Shown one piece after another: positions 23,376-34,880 of a stretch of DNA of 64,000 nucleotides. The position numbers were made by a program, and so were the translations under genes. The notes beneath the pieces were generated by a model that saw only the letters and a list, made by a program, of their open reading frames with translations, did no database searches and was not told the DNA's origin. The stretch comes from Nymphaea colorata. Lineage: Eukaryota > Streptophyta > Magnoliopsida > Nymphaeales > Nymphaeaceae. How positions within the stretch are numbered: position 1 is the first letter of the stretch; each line of letters begins with the position of its first letter. Where the stretch lies: the NCBI RefSeq assembly GCF_008831285.2, contig NC_045145.1, positions 8,184,802-8,248,801 on the forward strand, given 5' to 3'.

Positions 23376-25010
23376 ATGAAAATTGTTATATTGCGGGTAT
23401 AAATAAAATAGAGTTAGAAAGTTGTTCTCTCTAGAGGTATACTGATCAGCAATGCCTATTGTAACCCAATCTGATTAAAGTGATCATAATTCTGTATGGT
23501 AATATATTCTTAGGCAGTTGAATTTGTTGTTTTGAGGATTGTGCTTAAGACTGGGTTCCATGAGGAATTATTAGAATATAGTTGACATGGCAAGTCCTTT
23601 GTTTATATACAAAAGAACACCAAATACATCTTATGCTATGGCACATGTGAGTGCGAGCAGAGTTTGGTGGTTGGTTTGTCCTGGAAGTTTATGGGGTGAC
23701 ATGAGCTCACTGTGGCTACTCATTCCTCCGTCTGCACCGGATTGCCCACAAGGTATTCGGTGGTACAAGGGCCCAAGTTTCTGTTTTTATTTCTATGGAG
23801 AGCGAGATGTCTCTTGGTCCCTCAAACCAGGTGCCTAGAGGGGCTGGTCTACCATTTGGGCTGAGGCTGGGTGGTTGGACCACACCGTTGTAGCAGTGAT
23901 CTGGGATATCTCAAGAGGCTTCACTACAGGCTACCCTTGGTTTTTGTGGACTACCTAGTGATGATTGGATATGTTTTGTCTATGTTTGTGTTCACAAAGA
24001 TTTCTGCTGATGGTTATCACTATGACTATGTTTGGTGGTGATTAGACTATTGGTGTAACTTTGCACCTTACAATAATTCGTGTTACTACGTTTGTGGTAG
24101 TAAGCTTAGCCTTGGTGAGTGTTAAGATTTCAGCTCATAGGCGGTGGTCTTGAGCTGCATACTAGTTTTTGTTTGGGATAAATGTATATCTATTTTGCCG
24201 AACCATGCCCCATCTAAGGTTGGATATTTTCATACTTAGAGCAATCTGACCTCTTGTCCCTTATATCTCTATATGTAGTCCTTGATTGACAGATGGCTTT
24301 TGGATGGACTCGCTCAGTTTTATGACGGACCAGTATTGGCGATCTAGACATTGAGTCTTGTTTGGGATTTTAGTGACTTTATTTTCATGAGTCGTTGTAA
24401 CCTTTTGTTTGGCTTTACATGGGTCCTTTTGACATCTTTCTTCTTATTGGATCTATCTTTTCTTTGATCATTACCCAAGATTTGGTATGACCTTTAAGAC
24501 TTAATGTTCATTCCACAATATATCTAAATTTTTCTCTTATATATACATAAAAACTTGGGCTGTGACATATTGAGTAGTTTAGCAAAGCATCCCCCCTCAA
24601 AAATATTGAAGACCTCTACTTGTTCTGACATTTATGTTGGACTCCTGATGGGTTACTCTCTCTCAACAATATACATTGGTTGCCCTTCAAATGCTAATAG
24701 GGAGAATGAAACCACCAACAATACCAATGTTAGCTGGTACAACTTCAACCAAAGTAGAAAATTGTTTTCATAATCCACAATGAACATGCCATCATTGTTG
24801 TCAACCGAAGTGGCTAGTTTGCAACAAACAGTTTTTATCTTGCTTGTGATGATGACCTGCAATCGTGTGTCTTATCTTGCATGAAATTTCCCATGCAAAA
24901 CGTAGTTGCTTTTTGAAGAGTAAACACATCATTCATCTGCATCTCCAACCTTTGACATCTTTCTAAAAAATTCTTCTACAACATCATTCATCTGCATCTA
25001 CACATTCGAT
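23376..25010. other. Spacer, no gene recognised
   Basis: Open frames such as 23587-23838 (plus) have no recognisable family. Nothing further is seen here. Confidence 0.4.
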
Positions 25011-25370
25011 CGATTAGGGCAATCAAAGGGCAGATTCCACTCGATCAGGCAGCGAGTGTCGAGACGGAGAAGGTTTCCTTTGCATCCAACATGGTGCATA
25101 AACAGAACTTTTGATTCTTCTGGATTATGTGGATCAGCTAGTACAATAGATCAGCTAGTACGAAATAGCATCAATAGCCTCTACTCGTGCCCTAGCTCGT
25201 CTAAGAGCTAAATTTGCCTCAATTACTTGTCTCTTGCCTTCTGCTTTACTCAAGTTAGCTTCAGCTATTTCAAGAATTCACTGAGCTTCTTGCAGATCAT
25301 CATTCGTTTGCATCCGCTCATTTGCTCAATAAGGGCAATGAAGGGGCAGGTTCCACTCGATCAGGACAAT
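25011..25370. repeat. Local imperfect direct repeat
   Basis: A segment of about 38 bp with core GGGCAGATTCCACTCGATCAG near 25015-25052 recurs near 25328-25365 as GGGCAGGTTCCACTCGATCAG. ACATCATTCATCTGCATCT also occurs twice just upstream. This may be part of the neighbouring transposon's 5' region. Confidence 0.6.
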
Positions 25371-26369
25371 CGTTAGGGCTGATTCAAGAGGTAAATAAAT
25401 GAAGGCTTGAAAGAAATCATCCTCAGATTGTGGATTTGCACATGCCTGCACTCTTTCCTCAGAGTTCACCTGCTCTTCCCCTTGCTCGCTTGTTACAGGT
25501 AACACCTATTTCTATTTTTTTTTTGAGATCCACTCACATCTTTGGCATCAGATAAAGCGATGTCTCATAGTTTTTTATATTCATTTTAATCTCTAGTGCT
25601 GATAAGGAGTGATGGTTTCCGTCTAATGTGTGTACCTTTATTTTTGCATTTGTATTGTTTAGATCTTTGTTTTGAGGATGAATTTCACAACTTTCATAAA
25701 TTGTGAGGAGCATGATGAATGTCTTGAGGCCATTTTGTGGACAGATGTATCAAAAGGTGAAGAAGGGTTTAAAACGTGTGATGGTGAGTAGTCGATTCAT
25801 GAATGGCATGGTAATGTATTGGATTTTTTTAAAATTTCATATAGTTCATTGTGTTGGTTGAAGTTTGAATTGTTCATTCACAAGCATTTATCAGGAAGAT
25901 GATGCTTTGTTCTCTACATTTTCTCCAAGTTTGCATGAGAACACTCATTCAGTTAAAATCACTCAGACATGGATTTTTCATTGATCTATCTTGCTACAGG
26001 GATTGTTATACAATGTGTTTTGATTGATAGTAAAGGTTTTTTCCCTTCTTTCTAACAATAACAAAATTTTTGTATTTGTTGTGGTTGGTTCATCACTGTT
26101 CACATGTAATTGTTGTGCTTATAGCAACTGCGGTAAATGCATTTCTTAGTATGTTCAAACATATGATTATTGCATTCTCTTCATTATTTTATGACATTGA
26201 TAGTTTTGGTTCTGACTATTCATAAATGAATAAGTAGAAATGTTTACAAGTTTTTGGCTTCAGAGATGACTTCTACTTCTTCTTCTATAGGTAGAGAAGG
26301 TTAATTTTATTAAATGTTATATATCTCATTATTAATTTTTTTAAGTGCATAAAATTTTATATATCATTT

Positions 26370-26900
26370 TGTTTATTGACAAAAAATCAAGTTAAACGAG
26401 GCCCGAATAGGCTTTTGGATGTTGCAAAGTTGCCTACATGTGAGAAGATTAAAGTAAAAACTAGTGATCTAGGCGAACCAGTAGGTGATAGTGCCATCAA
26501 AGTGTCACAACATATTTGCTCTTTAGTGTGTGATGGCAACTTTATGCCTATTGATTTGCAATGGAAGGATGTCCCAAAGTAAACTAAAGAAATGCTATGC
26601 CAGCATGAGCAGGTATTTAAATTGCTTTTATTTTAATCATGTTACAATGTATTACATTTTCATCTAACATAATTTTAGTCATTTTTATATTTTAGGACAA
26701 GTTTACACTTGAAATATTTTCTGGGAAATGGATTCTTTCATGTGCCATGGAGTCATGGAGGTGGTGGAGGTGTAAACTGATTTTCTTTTTTGTGGTGAAA
26801 ATCTATCTGAATATGAGAGTGAAGGTGAAGAAAATCTCTCCATCTCTATTGTTGAAGACCAATTAGCGAAGCTGATGACATACTAGAAAACAGAGAAGGC
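26370..26900 (+). pseudogene. CACTA transposon protein (Ptta/En/Spm type) remnant, N-terminal/middle part
   Basis: The open segment has KRGPNRLLDVAKLP, then KIKVKTSDLGEPVGDSA, ICSLVCDGNFMPIDLQWKDV. This is the signature of the plant Ptta/En/Spm transposase family (pattern RGP…L…KL…I.V…G.PVG…P…W..VP). The frame runs through an in-frame TAA (PK*TKEMLCQHEQ) to a good donor at 26613. After an AT-rich intron of about 80 bp it resumes at 26696 (DKFTLEIF), so intron structure is retained. A stop and later frame decay make it a pseudogene. Confidence 0.8.
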
Positions 26901-27339
26901 AAAGATGAGTGCTAATTTCTTAGGTCTATAATTAAATTTTGAGATTTTACATATTAGTTTTGCACATTGAACTAACATTTACTTACAATATTACAACATC
27001 AAAGCGAAACAAATAAAGTGAACTATGGTAAACAAATAATTTGCCATATTAGTGGGTTGAAAAGTTTTGCTTGATACCATGCAGAAGAGATGAAGACATT
27101 TATATCAACACATTTTCTAATTAAATGTCACATTCATCTTATACATTACGTGGCTGAAAATATTATTTTTTGAAGAAGAACTGAGAAACATAGTGAACAT
27201 CAAGAACCCAGTTGAATTATGATGTATATCTTGGCTCATAAAAACTAATCCAGCAACTCGTGGATAAGTGATAAGTATGATTTTTTTTAAAATACTTTCA
27301 ATTGTATTTATTTTTGTGATAAAGTTTATAGAAATAAGA

Positions 27340-27756
27340 ACATATTTACAGGAGGCTATGTGTCAAACGTTGACTCAGATGCATGAGAGTTCACGCCATG
27401 ACATTGATAGAAATGACGCCTATAGTAAAGTTATGGCACCCGAGGGACACAGATGTGTTTGTTCATATGGATATGGTGTTTCTTCAGACAATGTCTTCAG
27501 CCCTTACTCATCACGTTCTAAGTATGCAAGAGGAGCATCAGAAGGTTCTAAAAGAGTGATAATTGCAGAGGAAAGGTGTCAGCGCTTGGAAGATGAGCTT
27601 AAAGAATTGAAGAGCATAGTTGAATCAATGATTCAAATAATGCAACAAGAAACAAAGAATAATCAATTGGAGCTTGGATATGCAAGAATATTGCTTGAAT
27701 TGGATGCCTTGAAAAATGGAACATCTAGCACTCACGCAGTTCATCCTAACACTTAG
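27340..27756 (+). pseudogene. CACTA transposon protein (Ptta/En/Spm type) remnant, C-terminal part
   Basis: The frame reads QEAMCQTLTQMHESSRHDI, then DAYSKVMAPEGHRCVCSYGY, equivalent to the family's DAYSKVLG-GRVRGYG motif with several changes. A coiled-coil-like stretch rich in Glu/Leu follows (EERCQRLEDELKELKSIVES). This is the usual C-terminal end of these proteins. The frame is open from 27268, but the first part is intron-like AT-rich sequence, so the exon probably begins near 27352. It lies upstream of the transposon terminus at 28219. Confidence 0.8.
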
Positions 27757-28179
27757 GTAAAATTTAATATTAACTTTTTTTTTTCATATTGCTTGTTTTT
27801 ATCCTATTTTTGCCATTAACAGTTGTTTAATGTAGATGGAATATACTCAAATTTTGAGGTGAAGTATTGGTATTTCTCCAACCGCAAAAAGTAGCCACAA
27901 TCCGCTTTAGACATCCATGCCATCCTTTGGTATTCCCAAATTTATGTGTTCTCATTTTAATGACTGCCGTCTAGTTAAGTAAGTGTCAAGCTTTTATCAA
28001 ATAACAACTTAAGTTATGTAGATTGTTCATGGCTTGTTACTTTTAACTCCTGATTTTCTATTTATCTTATTGGGGTTGAGTTTATTACTGCTAAATTACA
28101 ACAAAAAATGCACTTTAGCTGCTAGGGTGAAGGTCATTGCCATTAATATCATTGACAATGGCTCAGTATCTTATTGGCA

Positions 28180-28219
28180 ACAACAAGAGCTGTTGTCAAT
28201 AGTACATTTTGTTGTAGTG
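28180..28219 (+). mobile_element. Right terminus of the CACTA transposon
   Basis: The sequence ends ACATTTTGTTGTAGTG. Its complement starts CACTACAACAAAATGT, a CACTA-type terminal repeat. Just inside are several TTGNCAA-like words in both orientations (28145-28205), as expected of subterminal transposase sites. The matching left terminus was not found. Confidence 0.6.
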
Positions 28220-29555
28220 GTTTATGCAAAATCCTAATGGTTGATAAGTAGAGCTCCATAAGGTGGATAGTTTGGTAACGACACGATTGGACTGTCTATT
28301 TGCCCCCATGCAAGTAGCCACCTTTGTTCTTAGTCAAACACTAACTGGCCAACCGCCTAGATGATTATAAATCTACAGTAGACTTGCTATATTTCTAGGT
28401 CCCAATCGTGTTTTATAAAGCTCTAAGAAACAATTAATATCAGATCCTCTTCTACTGAGACAACCTCTTGCTGTATGGCTAATTATATTGTCACTAGGCT
28501 CTTATAACTCTAATATTTGCTTTGAGATATTGGCATGACTTTTTCCTCTTTACCTAACTCATGGTGTGACTGTGTTCACTACTTGGATGGTCGCTTATCT
28601 CATTTTTCCACTTGAAGAGCAAACATGTGAAAATCAATGTAGACTGTCTTGGATCAAATTACAGTCATTTGGTAATGTGACATTTTCCTACCCCTCAACA
28701 AAATTCTTGCCACTATTGCAATGGCCTTGCTTGTAATTTCCTTCTTACACCTTACATCCAATCATAGTGTCCTATTTGGGTCCTTGAGTTTGCATGATAA
28801 TGTTAACCGTCATATGATCTAGATACTATGTCACATGATATTGGCTTAGGTTCAACGCATGGGATCATGATATAAAGCATTAGGGTTTTTGTAAAGGACA
28901 AACCAACTATAGGAAAAAAAGAGCAAGTGATAGCAAATCTGCTACTATCCAAAATATTGGCACGTAGAACCCATCTTGTACACCACCTTCTGTATGTTAG
29001 TGTCAACCCAATAGAGATGTGTGCTTTTGAAGCATCAAGAACATAAGGGACATCTCTGTAGACCACATTAAACTTCATGACTGCAATATTTAACAAGCCC
29101 ATATGGCAAGATATCTTTCCAACATGCATGAAACATGTAGGACATATGCCAAGAGAAGATTATGGTAAAGGATGACATCAAATAAATCAATTTCTTATAA
29201 TAATGATACTTGGTGTCTAATTTTGGGAAGTGGAAAGAAGGCTTTCATAATTAGATGAAAGGTTGCAAAGATAGGTTTTCTAAGTTGCTTCAAAATGCAT
29301 GTGATGCAAAAGAAGTTCTGTATATTTCTCATGTGCTGTGGCAATTGTTCTTTCACTTTGAGTGCATTGGTGTGATCAGTATTGGCATGATCCAAGGGCG
29401 GCTGTTGAGGAGAAATTAGTGCAGAATCAGCATGGATGATATTTTTGACAAGATAACAAAATCTTGAATTTATTTCTTTATATTGTGTAATGTTAAATTT
29501 GCTGTAGATTTTCTTTGTAACCGTTGATCCCTAAAATCATGGATCTACTTTACTG
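28220..29555. other. Spacer, no gene recognised
   Basis: Open frames here (for example 28803-29129 minus) match no family I know. No terminal repeats were recognised. Confidence 0.4.
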
Positions 29556-29906
29556 TTGTGCCCGGTGTATATATGTGAAGCTTCAATGCACGATCAAGGA
29601 GGCAATTTCTTGATGCCACAACTAGCACCACCAAAGCAGGTAGCCATCTCTGTGAAAACATCATCCAGTGTGCCCACCAAATATCCTCAAATGAGAGGGT
29701 TATGCTGGTTTGGTGGTAACAAGAGCTTCAACAACCGGCCACAGCCTAAGTGTTATCACTATGGTAGGCTTGAACACACCAAATCTAAGTGGTATTCTCT
29801 ACACAGTTATCCTCTGAATCTTCCCGAAGCTGGAGCAACTTCTGATAATTCCAAAACTGGAAAAGAGCAGTATGGTGGTGGATCAAATGTCGTTCAATCT
29901 ACCTAA
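29556..29906 (+). pseudogene. Ty1/copia gag relic with broken zinc knuckle
   Basis: The frame includes RPQPKCYHYGRLEHTKSKWY followed by SLHSYP. In copia gag proteins this is the CX2CX4HX4C knuckle followed by a LHGYP-like word. Here the second Cys is Tyr and the last Cys is Trp, so the zinc site is lost. No reverse transcriptase follows on this strand, so it is an isolated fragment. Confidence 0.7.
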
Positions 29907-30909
29907 CATTCTCTCTCAACTGACCGAAGATCAACTCAGTCTGGTTAAATGTGAATGTGAAACCTGTGGCTGCTAACCTTGCGAATAAGGCTCATTGTGA
30001 TCATTCCTCTTGATAGGGAGGAATTTCATCACGATATTCAATGTTGTGTATATAGCACATTTATAAAGAGAAATCAAGGAAAGTCATAAATATCTGTTTT
30101 TGTTTGAAAATTTCATAGGTGGAGCTGAGGACAATTGAGAAAGATAATTACCTATAAGGACATGCTGAAAGATCGGAAAATTTCGCTTTAATTTTGTAAA
30201 ATTGAGCTTGAGAACCATTTACAGAGTATAGCAAGTATTAGGAATGAGCTCCATAGCCTTCAAAACTGAAGTGAACTCAAATCAGAAGGAATGAACTCAA
30301 ACCAAAGTAAGAGAGTATTGATTTAGTCATGATAAACATAATCCCAACTCAGTTTCAACTCACTCTATCATATTGAACTCAAATTCAACTCAAACCCCCG
30401 AAAACAAGAGAGAGAAAACACTCAAAATTGAATTAAACTCAAACTAAACAAAAAGAAACTTGATTTAGATGTGATAAACATGGTCGTAACTCAGTTTTAA
30501 CTCAATCTTCTGAGTTGAGCTCACATTCAGCTTAAACCCTTGAAAATAGGAGAGAGAAAGACCATGTAGAAATCTACAAGTTACCAAGTGACTGAAACTT
30601 GGGTTGAGTGAATCAAAATCAGTGAAATAAAATTTTCTCTTCATTAAGGTACGCTTGTTTTGACTTTGTTGAGATAAAGATGTAATTTTAAGTTTCGAAA
30701 GCTGATATGAGCTACAAGGAGCTGGCTTCAGACTGGAATAACTATAGTTACTTAACTTTGGCAACTCCTAGATTCCATATAAAATTGAGAAATGGCCTAC
30801 TTGCTCAAATGTTAAGCAATTCTCAGAAGTTTTGTTGAAAATACATACTTTCTGTGAGCAATGTTGGGTGGGAATGGCAAAATGATAATTTATAGTTTGG
30901 CCAACCTAA
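29907..30909. other. Spacer, no gene recognised
   Basis: AT-rich. 30240-30540 holds repeated words such as GAACTCAAA and AACTCAGTTT in a loose array (for instance near 30345 and 30490), suggesting a local imperfect duplication of about 130-140 bp. No coding region recognised. Confidence 0.4.
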
Positions 30910-32393
30910 GGGCATGTTTGATGCACAGGAAGAATTTAACGTGGTAAATTTACCATGGTAATTTTTTTTTGAAAAATTTACAGGATAAAATTTCTCCCTC
31001 TTCCAATCTAAGGCCCTATTTGATGACATGGTAGAATTTAACATGGTCAAATTAACCTTGTTTGATGCACAGAGTAGTTTTTTTGCAGGGTAAAATTAAC
31101 CATGTTGTTTTGCTGCAAAGAAGAATTCGCCAGATGGATATGATGTGAGAACGCTGGGGTGCAACATGATAAATCAAATTTTTAGAGGAGAATGAACTCT
31201 ATGAAATGCAATGAAAAGACCAGAACAGCTCAAGCCAACAACTTGCCAAGACATTCTACTCACAACAATTCTCTTAACACATAGAGAGGTCCAACCCTTC
31301 TCAAGGAGCCAGGGAATGCTAGCATAGGCAGGATAGAATACACATATACTGCAACAGAATCAAAATACAGAACATAGACTAAATGAATACTGATTTTGAC
31401 TAAGGATTAGTCAACCATTTTATACTGTCCTCACAAACAAGCTAACCTTCCATTGTTTTTCCTAACATATAGCCTCATGAGTTGCAGCAAAGGGTTTTTA
31501 TTACTTTGCATTCAGAAATGCATGGAAATATGTTAAAATGTTCCACAGAGGATTGTGCTTTCAGGCAGCTTTCACCTTTTTCTAGTGAAGTTCACAGTTG
31601 TCCTCCAAGCATAATCAGAAAAAATTCCCATAAGAACTGACAAAAATCTGCATGAAGCACATGCAGATCACTCTATGATTTCATGCATTAAGAGCTGCTT
31701 TTGGGGAATGGAACACTATTTCTGTGAGGAATTCATTTATTTATCCTACAATTTGTGCACATCACATTTATTTCATGCACCAACCAACTCTTGTTCATCA
31801 AGCTTTCTTCCTAACCAAATTCCGTAGTATATGAGCCAACAAAACAAGCTTCCCTAATCCCTGCAGTGCCTCCTAAATTGCTAATCTGCTAACCTCCCTT
31901 TAAAGTCAAGTCCGTAACAAAATGTTCATGCAGTCAAAAACCTGATCTTATAATGCATAAAGCATCAATTAAGGGGAAGAAGAATTTAATAAAGTTAAAA
32001 AAAAGGAACTCCGTGTCAATGATCCAATGTGCATATCCCTTTGTCTTTAAGTTCTTTGCTTACAGTACCGCACTTGCAGTGTATAGCAGCATGTTCATAG
32101 TTTCAATATCTAGTCATTTTCAGTGGCAGCGTGGCATCAACCAAAATCTCTGAATCTCATTAGGCAGACAATTAGACTATTCTTTCAGCTGATGCCACAC
32201 ATTCTTTGGTTTAATACAAAATTCATTCACATCCAAAAGGAAACTCTGGTCAACCTTAAGAAAATGATAACCTGATCATGTTAAAACTGGAAAAGGGATA
32301 GCTATGCCTCCTCCCTCTTGTGTATAATTCTTCTCAAGGGTTCAGGTTCAAACTGAATTCAAACATTCAACTAGTCATTACTCAAAACATTCA

Positions 32394-32590
32394 AGCAAGC
32401 CCCCTTGCTGCCCCAATGCCAATCTTCAATATCGTAGCCCAATCGACCTCACTCGGCCGCATAGGGCCATTCTCATGTAGCAGCGACCACATTGTCCCGT
32501 TGGCCATGTGTTTGTACACCAAAAGCCTATCTTCCTCAATGATGCAGTAGCCCAACAATGGCACCAAATTGGGGTGCCGTCTCAGCAGGA
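32394..32590 (-). pseudogene. Captured fragment of a leucine-rich-repeat receptor kinase (BIR-like)
   Basis: On the minus strand an uninterrupted frame reads LLRRHPNLVPLLGYC, IIEEDRLLVYKHMANGTMWS, then VDWATILKIGIGAARGLA, then a stop. This is the protein-kinase stretch from subdomain IV/V to the start of VIa: RHPNLVPLLGYC, the hinge LLVYKHM-NGT, and the W-L-I-GAARGLA helix. The wording is closest to the BAK1-interacting receptor-like kinases (BIR group). The ATP-binding lobe, the catalytic loop and all N-terminal parts are missing, so it is a fragment and not a gene. It sits inside a Harbinger-like element. Confidence 0.75.
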
Positions 32591-32597
32591 GCAGCAG

Positions 32598-32648
32598 GCT
32601 TCTGCCATGCCCAAAACTAGATACTCTTCTGCCATGCCCAAAACAAAA
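32598..32648. repeat. Short direct repeat
   Basis: CTTCTGCCATGCCCAAAAC occurs twice about 28 bp apart, just outside the captured kinase fragment. Confidence 0.8.
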
Positions 32649-33005
32649 ACCAAAAATGAAAAAACAGACCTCATTGCATAAACACTACAGCAGAAACAAA
32701 CAAAAAAGGAAAGCAAGGATGAGAATGGAACAACAGCAGAAGAAAGAGAGAGAGGGGAGGAGGGCCTGGTTGTCGGTGCTGCGCAGGGAAGCTGCTCTAA
32801 GGCGGAGGCGCTCTGCTTCCTGCCTTGCCGCGTGAACAACAAAAAAGTGAGGAGAGATCGAGCATGATGCAGTGAGGGAGAAGAGGAACCCTGTTGCGAG
32901 ATAGGTGAGGCAGCGAGAGAGGAGAGGGGTAAGGGCAACGACGGGGAAAGGAGGGGAACTTTTCCCCGAAAAAAAGTTGGCCCTGCAAGGGCTGACTTTT
33001 TTTCT

Positions 33006-33095
33006 AGTGAAATTTCACCCGCTCGTAAGGATATTTTGGATGAAATTTCACGATGTTTGTTTCGTCGTCGGGTAAAAGAGTGAAATTTCACTTGC
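33006..33095. repeat. Three copies of the palindrome TGAAATTTCA
   Basis: GTGAAATTTCAC, ATGAAATTTCAC and GTGAAATTTCAC lie within about 90 bp near the right end of the composite element. Spaced subterminal palindromes of this kind are candidate transposase-binding sites (inference). Confidence 0.75.
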
Positions 33096-33151
33096 CCGTA
33101 CACATTCCACCTGATGCACAGGACTTTTCCTGTGCATCAAACGGGCCCTAA

Positions 33152-34600
33152 GTGATGTGGGTCTAGGTATGGAATCCTGGTATGAAAAGTGCTTCTTTGA
33201 CTAAAAAATAGTCCCTTGTTCTTGAAATTTATTCATCGAAAATCCATTTAGAGATCTCATGATAAAGGGTAAAATTGTCATTTGAACATGTAAAAATTTT
33301 GGTTGTTCATAAACCTGTATCATCTTTGCTAGCTCTTTTCAATTCCATATTGAAGTATACAAACCTGGAATGGCAAATAAATGATGACGAAAAGCAAGAT
33401 ATTGATTCACTTCTCTCATAGGATCAACTGGTGAGATCCATGAATTAAAACTATGGGATTCTTTTGTTGAAGTGCCATTTACGTGAATATACCTGTGACC
33501 ATAATCAGCAACCACTTGACCTAGGATGAAGTTAAATCATCAAAGCAAAATACAAAAATATAGAAGCTGAATCCCATAAAGTAGGGACCATAGTTAACTT
33601 TGCTTAGAAGATGTGTTGTCCTTTGAGAAGTCTGTAACGTAGGGAGCAGTGGGTTGATTGGTTTACCGCATAGTGCCATTGGCTGGTCCAAGTTATCATG
33701 CCTGAAAACTGGATGGATGTATGCAATATGCAGGTAGCATTTGAGATCATATTTCGTTCTACAGCTCTCTCCACTATATCTTGCACCATATTCTCTTGTT
33801 TATCAAAGATTATGATGTGTAAGGTTTTGCAAAGAAATATAAGAATGGTAAATATGTTGAAGCTTCAAATATATATAGAAATAGAGAATGGATCCTAAAA
33901 TGAATACTTACTTTATCATCAAATGATAATTGGCTTCCATAAAAAGAAAATTATTGTTGCATACTCGCCTGAAGGAAATTTGACAAGTGCAGACTTGATC
34001 TGATTCTTACAATATATGTGGAACCAAATGGTCACCATTGGAAGTACAATTAAGAGTGGATTGATAGAGTGGTACCCTTTGTACTCATGAATCCCATAAA
34101 GATGAGCTTTGGTTGAAACATAACTAGCGAATATTGGGAACTTTCTATAGAAGAAAAGCATGTGAAACACAATCTTTATATGGCTACACAAAAATGCATA
34201 AAGAAATCTCAAGAAAATAACTACAACATCATTTCGACATGAACTATGTATCATGTCAACGAAACATCTAATTGCACTGTGTCAAACAATGTCCAAGCAA
34301 ACAATCTATTGCGCTGAACATGACAAAATATTTATATTGTAATCCAAAATGAATTGTGAAGGTCTTTTCAGAAAACAACCATCTATCGATATCAACTAGC
34401 AGCTCCACAATGCATCAGTTTGGATGAAGCTTGGATAGGTGGCTGAATGATGCAGACTCCAACAATTATCTTATCGCACATAAGCAATGTGAAGAATGTT
34501 GTAAAATAATGTGGGAGTGAAATGTATAAATTATATTATCAAGAGGTAATATGTTTACTTATATAAAAAATTGTTGACGATAAACCCTAAGTGAGAAAAG
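33152..34600. other. Spacer, no gene recognised
   Basis: AT-rich. Short open frames on both strands have no recognisable family. It lies downstream (in element orientation) of the minus-strand CACTA relic and may be its 3' region. Confidence 0.35.
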
Positions 34601-34880
34601 TTGATTGATGCTGACCTTTATAATAAGAAATCTTTCAATTTTCTCCTCTAAAGCTTGAATCTTGACAATCTCTTTCTCGAAAAATTCAATTTTATGTTTT
34701 TGTCTGGTAACTTTTGCATGCAAAATCACATTTTATAACAACCACTCATGACAAGTAGACATTTCCCCCAATAATTCAAATGCTTTCATGTCAATTCCGC
34801 ATGTGTGCACACATCCATATTTATCTTCACCAAGTGCTTGGGACAACACATCTGTCTAAGATCATGCATCTGCTTCACCT
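34600..34880 (-). pseudogene. CACTA transposon second protein (Ptta-like), C-terminal remnant
   Basis: On the minus strand a segment reads VLSQALGEDKYGCVHTCGID. After a short gap comes a Glu/Lys-rich coiled-coil-like stretch (KIEFFEKEIVKIQALEEKIE). This resembles the C-terminal GEDK-GRVR-G motif plus coiled coil of Ptta-type proteins. It lies downstream of the TNP2-like remnant on the same strand, the usual gene order in CACTA elements. Confidence 0.5.

Larger units (their letters stand above)
30910..33148. mobile_element. TAA-flanked Harbinger-like composite element carrying a gene fragment
   Basis: The left end GGGCATGTTTGATGCACAGG and the right end CCTGTGCATCAAACGGGCCC are near-perfect inverted repeats. 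Each is flanked by TAA (30907-30909 and 33149-33151), the 3-bp duplication typical of PIF/Harbinger elements. The 2.2-kb interior has no transposase but holds a receptor-kinase segment (32394-32590). A second TIR-like start (TAAGGCCCTATTTGATG, near 31008) and another TTTGATGCACAG near 31071 lie just inside the left end, so the left side may be nested or duplicated. The same terminal word occurs in the 184-bp element at 52559. Confidence 0.7.

Noticed and set aside
32582-33103. 173-codon open frame on the minus strand
   Set aside because: It runs through the transposon terminus, low-complexity CT-rich sequence and a short direct repeat, and does not use the kinase frame. No protein family is visible.
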